This document shows, in pieces, positions 61,877-64,000 of a stretch of 64,000 nucleotides of DNA (the stretch's first letter is position 1; every line of letters starts with the position of its first letter). The notes beneath the pieces were generated by a model that saw only the letters and a list, made by a program, of their open reading frames with translations, was not told the DNA's origin and did not search any database. A program made the translations under genes and the position numbers. Source of the DNA: Geothrix sp. PMB-07 (GTDB lineage: Bacteria; Acidobacteriota; Holophagae; Holophagales; Holophagaceae); contig NZ_CP132333.1 in assembly GCF_030758935.1 (NCBI RefSeq), positions 640,992 through 704,991 of the forward strand, given 5' to 3'.

Positions 61877-62176
61877 ATGTTAAGGTCCACTCCAAAGGAG
61901 TCGGATCCAATGAGGACAAGCAAGTTCACCGAGGAGCAGATCGTGGGGCTTCTCAGAGAGGCGGAGAAGGGGGAGCAGACGGTCGATGCCCTCTGCCGGG
62001 CCCGTGGGATCACGGCGCAGACCTTCTATCGATGGCGAAAGAAGTATGGCGGAGTCGAGGTTTCCGATGTCCGGCACATGCGGCAGCTTGAGAAGGAGAA
62101 CGCCCAGCTCAAGCGCCTTCTGGCAGAACGGGAGCTGGATATCGCAGCCCTGAAAACGGTTCTCCGAAAAAAATGA
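61877..62176 (+). CDS. IS3-family transposase OrfA, copy B
   Basis: 99 residues, identical to copy A OrfA: HTH (SKFTEEQIVGLL) and leucine zipper. The TGA stop overlaps the OrfB ATG in AAAAAAATGA, the frameshift region. Confidence 0.92.
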   Translation: MLRSTPKESDPMRTSKFTEEQIVGLLREAEKGEQTVDALCRARGITAQTFYRWRKKYGGVEVSDVRHMRQLEKENAQLKRLLAERELDIAALKTVLRKK

Positions 62177-63222
62177 GTGGCGCGTCGCAGCGAAAGGAGG
62201 GGGCGGCATACCTGACGGCCACCGGCTTCTCCCAGCGGCGCGCTGCCCGGGCCATGGGCCTGAGCCGTTCCTATGTCCGGTATTCACGCCGGGTGAAACT
62301 GGATGGGCTGGACGAGCGGATCGTCCAGCTTGCCCATGCCAACCCCCGCTATGGCCACCGGCGCGTCTGGGCCCTCCTGAGGCGGCTCCAGCTCCGGGTG
62401 AACCTGAAACGGGTCCACCGGGTTTTCAAAGCCCATGGCCTCCAGGTCCGGCGGCGTCCCAAAAAGCACCTCCGGACCGGCCAGCATGTGCCGATGAAAT
62501 CCGGGTATCCCAACCAGGTCTGGTCCTACGACTTCGTCCACGACAGCTGCCTGAACGGCGAGGTCGTGAAGTGCCTGACGCTCACCGACGAGTTTACGAA
62601 GGAGGCGTTGGTCATCGAAGTGGCCTCCTCCTTCAAGGCCGAGGAGGTCATGCAGGTCCTCAAACGCTTGTTCCAGACCCGGGGATGGCCCGCATTCCTG
62701 CGCAGTGACAACGGCCCCGAGTTCATCGCCCATGACCTCCAGGTCTGGCTGATGGCCACCGGTGCCCAGACCTTCTACATCCCCCCGGGCTCGCCCTGGG
62801 CCAACGGCGTGGCCGAGAGCTTCAACAGCAAGTTCCGGGACGAATGCCTGAACATGGAGGCCTTCTCCAGCCTGGCTGAGGCCAAGGTCATCGTCGAAGC
62901 CTGGCGCCGTCGCTACAACGAGGAGCGCCCGCACAGCAGCCTGGGCTACCTCACCCCAACCGAGTTCCGCTGCACCATTGAACTGGCTCAGCTCGGTCTC
63001 CCTGCGACGGGGGCTCTGCCCCCGGACCCCCGGGATTTATCGCTTTGGGCACCCCCGGTGGAGGCCAACGCCCTGACAGAAAAGGCCAGGGCGTTTCCCC
63101 TGGCCAACACCGTCCGGCGCATCTCCGAAGCGCTCAAGTCGCTTCCCAGCGTTGCTCTACCCTCTCCGGAGATGGAAGCCAAGCTACCATCTCCTGGAAG
63201 CTCCTGGCCAACCGGCCATTAG
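62173..63222 (+). CDS. IS3-family transposase OrfB, copy B
   Basis: 349 residues, with VWSYDFVHD, LRSDNGPEF and the Glu-bearing EERPHSSLGYLTP of the DDE core. It carries Arg in NTVRRISEAL where copy A has Cys, and the same long Pro-rich C-terminal extension. Both copies look intact and possibly active. Confidence 0.92.
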   Translation: MSGASQRKEGAAYLTATGFSQRRAARAMGLSRSYVRYSRRVKLDGLDERIVQLAHANPRYGHRRVWALLRRLQLRVNLKRVHRVFKAHGLQVRRRPKKHLRTGQHVPMKSGYPNQVWSYDFVHDSCLNGEVVKCLTLTDEFTKEALVIEVASSFKAEEVMQVLKRLFQTRGWPAFLRSDNGPEFIAHDLQVWLMATGAQTFYIPPGSPWANGVAESFNSKFRDECLNMEAFSSLAEAKVIVEAWRRRYNEERPHSSLGYLTPTEFRCTIELAQLGLPATGALPPDPRDLSLWAPPVEANALTEKARAFPLANTVRRISEALKSLPSVALPSPEMEAKLPSPGSSWPTGH

Positions 63223-64000
63223 CTCTCTCTTTTTCAACCCGACCTTCACATTTAGCCCGGACCTAAATCTGGGAACCGGCCAGACTCGGCTAGGGCTAGG
63301 AAGTCTTCATAATTCTGAGCCACTTTCGGCATTTGGATATTGATAATCGTGCCGTCAGGTTTATGGATTCTTTCGTCATTCATTTCGACGAGCAAAGATC
63401 CACGCCGAATGATGACGGTATGCACATGCCTACTAATGCCATCGCGAGGATGGTCCGCAAGAGTGCGCGAAATTGAAAACCCCATTGCCCGCGCCCAGCC
63501 GTTGGGTTGACCGACTTCCGCTTGAAGTATTCCACTGCTGAACCGGAACAGAGGCTTGATACTTTGCTTGTAAGCTGCGACGCCGGTCCCACTGCCAATA
63601 CTGCAGAGCATGCTGGGCTTGGACAGAATCCCTGGGCAGAAATCTGGCGCCGTGAATCTGGAGATGTAGACCCTTGGGCCCAAATCGCGGTCCTGGTTCG
63701 GAGAGACTCCGACTATAAGTAGACTTGCCCCCAATTTTCGCTCGCGTAGTGGAGCGCTAGCAAATATAGCCTTTGCGACCGGAGCCCAATTGGTGGATAC
63801 CCAAATTGGATCCCATGCCACAAGGTTCTCGGCATTCTCCGGTAGGTCGATAAAATTGCTGAGACTCTGAAGCAGATTGAACCCGATCAGGACAGAACCT
63901 GAGAAGCCTGCGCCGATGTAATTACCAATTGGATAGGCTTTCTGAAGTAAGTCTTTCGTCGTTCCATCCGAAAACGTCACTTGTACATCAGAAAACAATG

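Larger units (their letters stand above)
61845..63282 (+). mobile_element. IS3-family (IS407-type) insertion sequence, copy B
   Basis: 1438 bp, same length and ends as copy A but inverted. The 4-bp target repeat GACT flanks it (61841-61844 and 63283-63286). The only coding difference seen is CGC for TGC (Arg for Cys) in orfB, so the two copies arose recently. Confidence 0.92.
51415..64000 (-). mobile_element. chromosomal integron gene-cassette array (distal part)
   Basis: Thirteen related palindromic attC-like sites spaced about 0.1-1 kb apart separate small unrelated genes that are nearly all on the minus strand. Each site has outer cores GCCTAAC and GTTAGGC and inner CCGGTTAGC/GCTCAACTCGG arms; the extra bases lie on the side facing each gene's 3' end, as expected for attC orientation. 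Within-array similarity of sites is the mark of a sedentary chromosomal integron. Cassette polarity puts attI and intI to the right of 64 kb, outside the window. GC is visibly lower than in the flanking chromosome. Confidence 0.88.
61811..64000 (-). pseudogene. cassette gene interrupted by IS3 copy B, 5' end outside the window
   Basis: Without the IS and one AGTC repeat, the minus-strand frame from the window edge continues FLALAES into NSHEASGASC and a TAA at about 61811, just before attC site 13. As it stands, the interrupted frame ends inside the IS after RFPDLGPG. The visible part (over 240 codons) has YPIGNYIGAGFSGSVLIGFNLLQSL and ISRHVHTVIIRRGSLLVEMNDE. The first strand could be an Ntn-hydrolase/proteasome-like core, which is a weak guess. 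The N-terminus lies beyond 64 kb. Confidence 0.75.

Noticed and set aside
55836..63282. Composite transposon made by the two IS3 copies
   Set aside because: Each copy has its own distinct 4-bp target repeat, so they inserted separately and not as one unit. Joint movement later is possible but not shown.

Overview
The window is GC-rich DNA of a Gram-negative, probably acidobacterial chromosome. The Holophagaceae/Geothrix type is my best guess, based on a carboxypeptidase-regulatory-domain TonB receptor, GH92 enzymes, NosL/SCO copper genes and an S-adenosylhomocysteine (SAH) riboswitch in front of ahcY. No rRNA or tRNA was seen and the taxonomy is inference. About 50 kb is ordinary dense chromosome. 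The last 12.6 kb (about 51.4-64 kb) is very different: lower GC, small unrelated genes and a recurring palindromic repeat. I read it as the distal part of a chromosomal integron gene-cassette array.

1-18.3 kb is a glycan (mannose) region. A minus-strand operon codes for two beta-barrel proteins around a TonB receptor. Diverging from it are a LysR regulator, a GH92 alpha-mannosidase, a sugar MFS porter, a ROK kinase and a mannose-6-phosphate-isomerase-like cupin. A second GH92 gene faces them. Together they can import, trim, phosphorylate and isomerise mannose. A translationally coupled GT4 glycosyltransferase/GH130 pair follows.

18.3-34.8 kb is dominated by copper and redox export genes: a minus operon of NosL, a small protein, an FtsX-type permease, an ABC ATPase and a multi-TM protein; divergent from it SCO1/SenC, a cytochrome c-periplasmic-binding fusion and a Kelch lipoprotein; then a 1495-residue multicopper oxidase. 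A 16-bp palindrome recurs upstream of nosL/sco and upstream of the oxidase. A NarL-type response regulator and a PAS histidine kinase are convergent neighbours. FKBP and beta-barrel genes follow.

34.8-50 kb holds housekeeping and accessory genes: radC, two pseudopilin-like genes, comEA, an AT-rich island, the SAH riboswitch and ahcY, a trypsin-like protease, Nudix, SDR, DinB, glutaminase, rlmF and a string of small hypothetical genes.

50.2-64 kb: a truncated IS3-type element abuts a truncated IS5-type element that cut into the last cassette gene. Beyond it lie 13 attC-like sites (about 88-124 bp, ending in GCCTAAC/GTTAGGC cores) that separate minus-strand cassettes. These encode GNAT, VOC, HEPN-like, lipoprotein, membrane and unknown proteins, and one cassette has no ORF. 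Two attC sites are split by insertion sequences (an IS407-type IS3 element and an IS200 element). A second, inverted, almost identical IS3 copy splits a cassette gene at the right edge. The integrase and attI are not in the window. Cassette polarity puts them beyond 64 kb.
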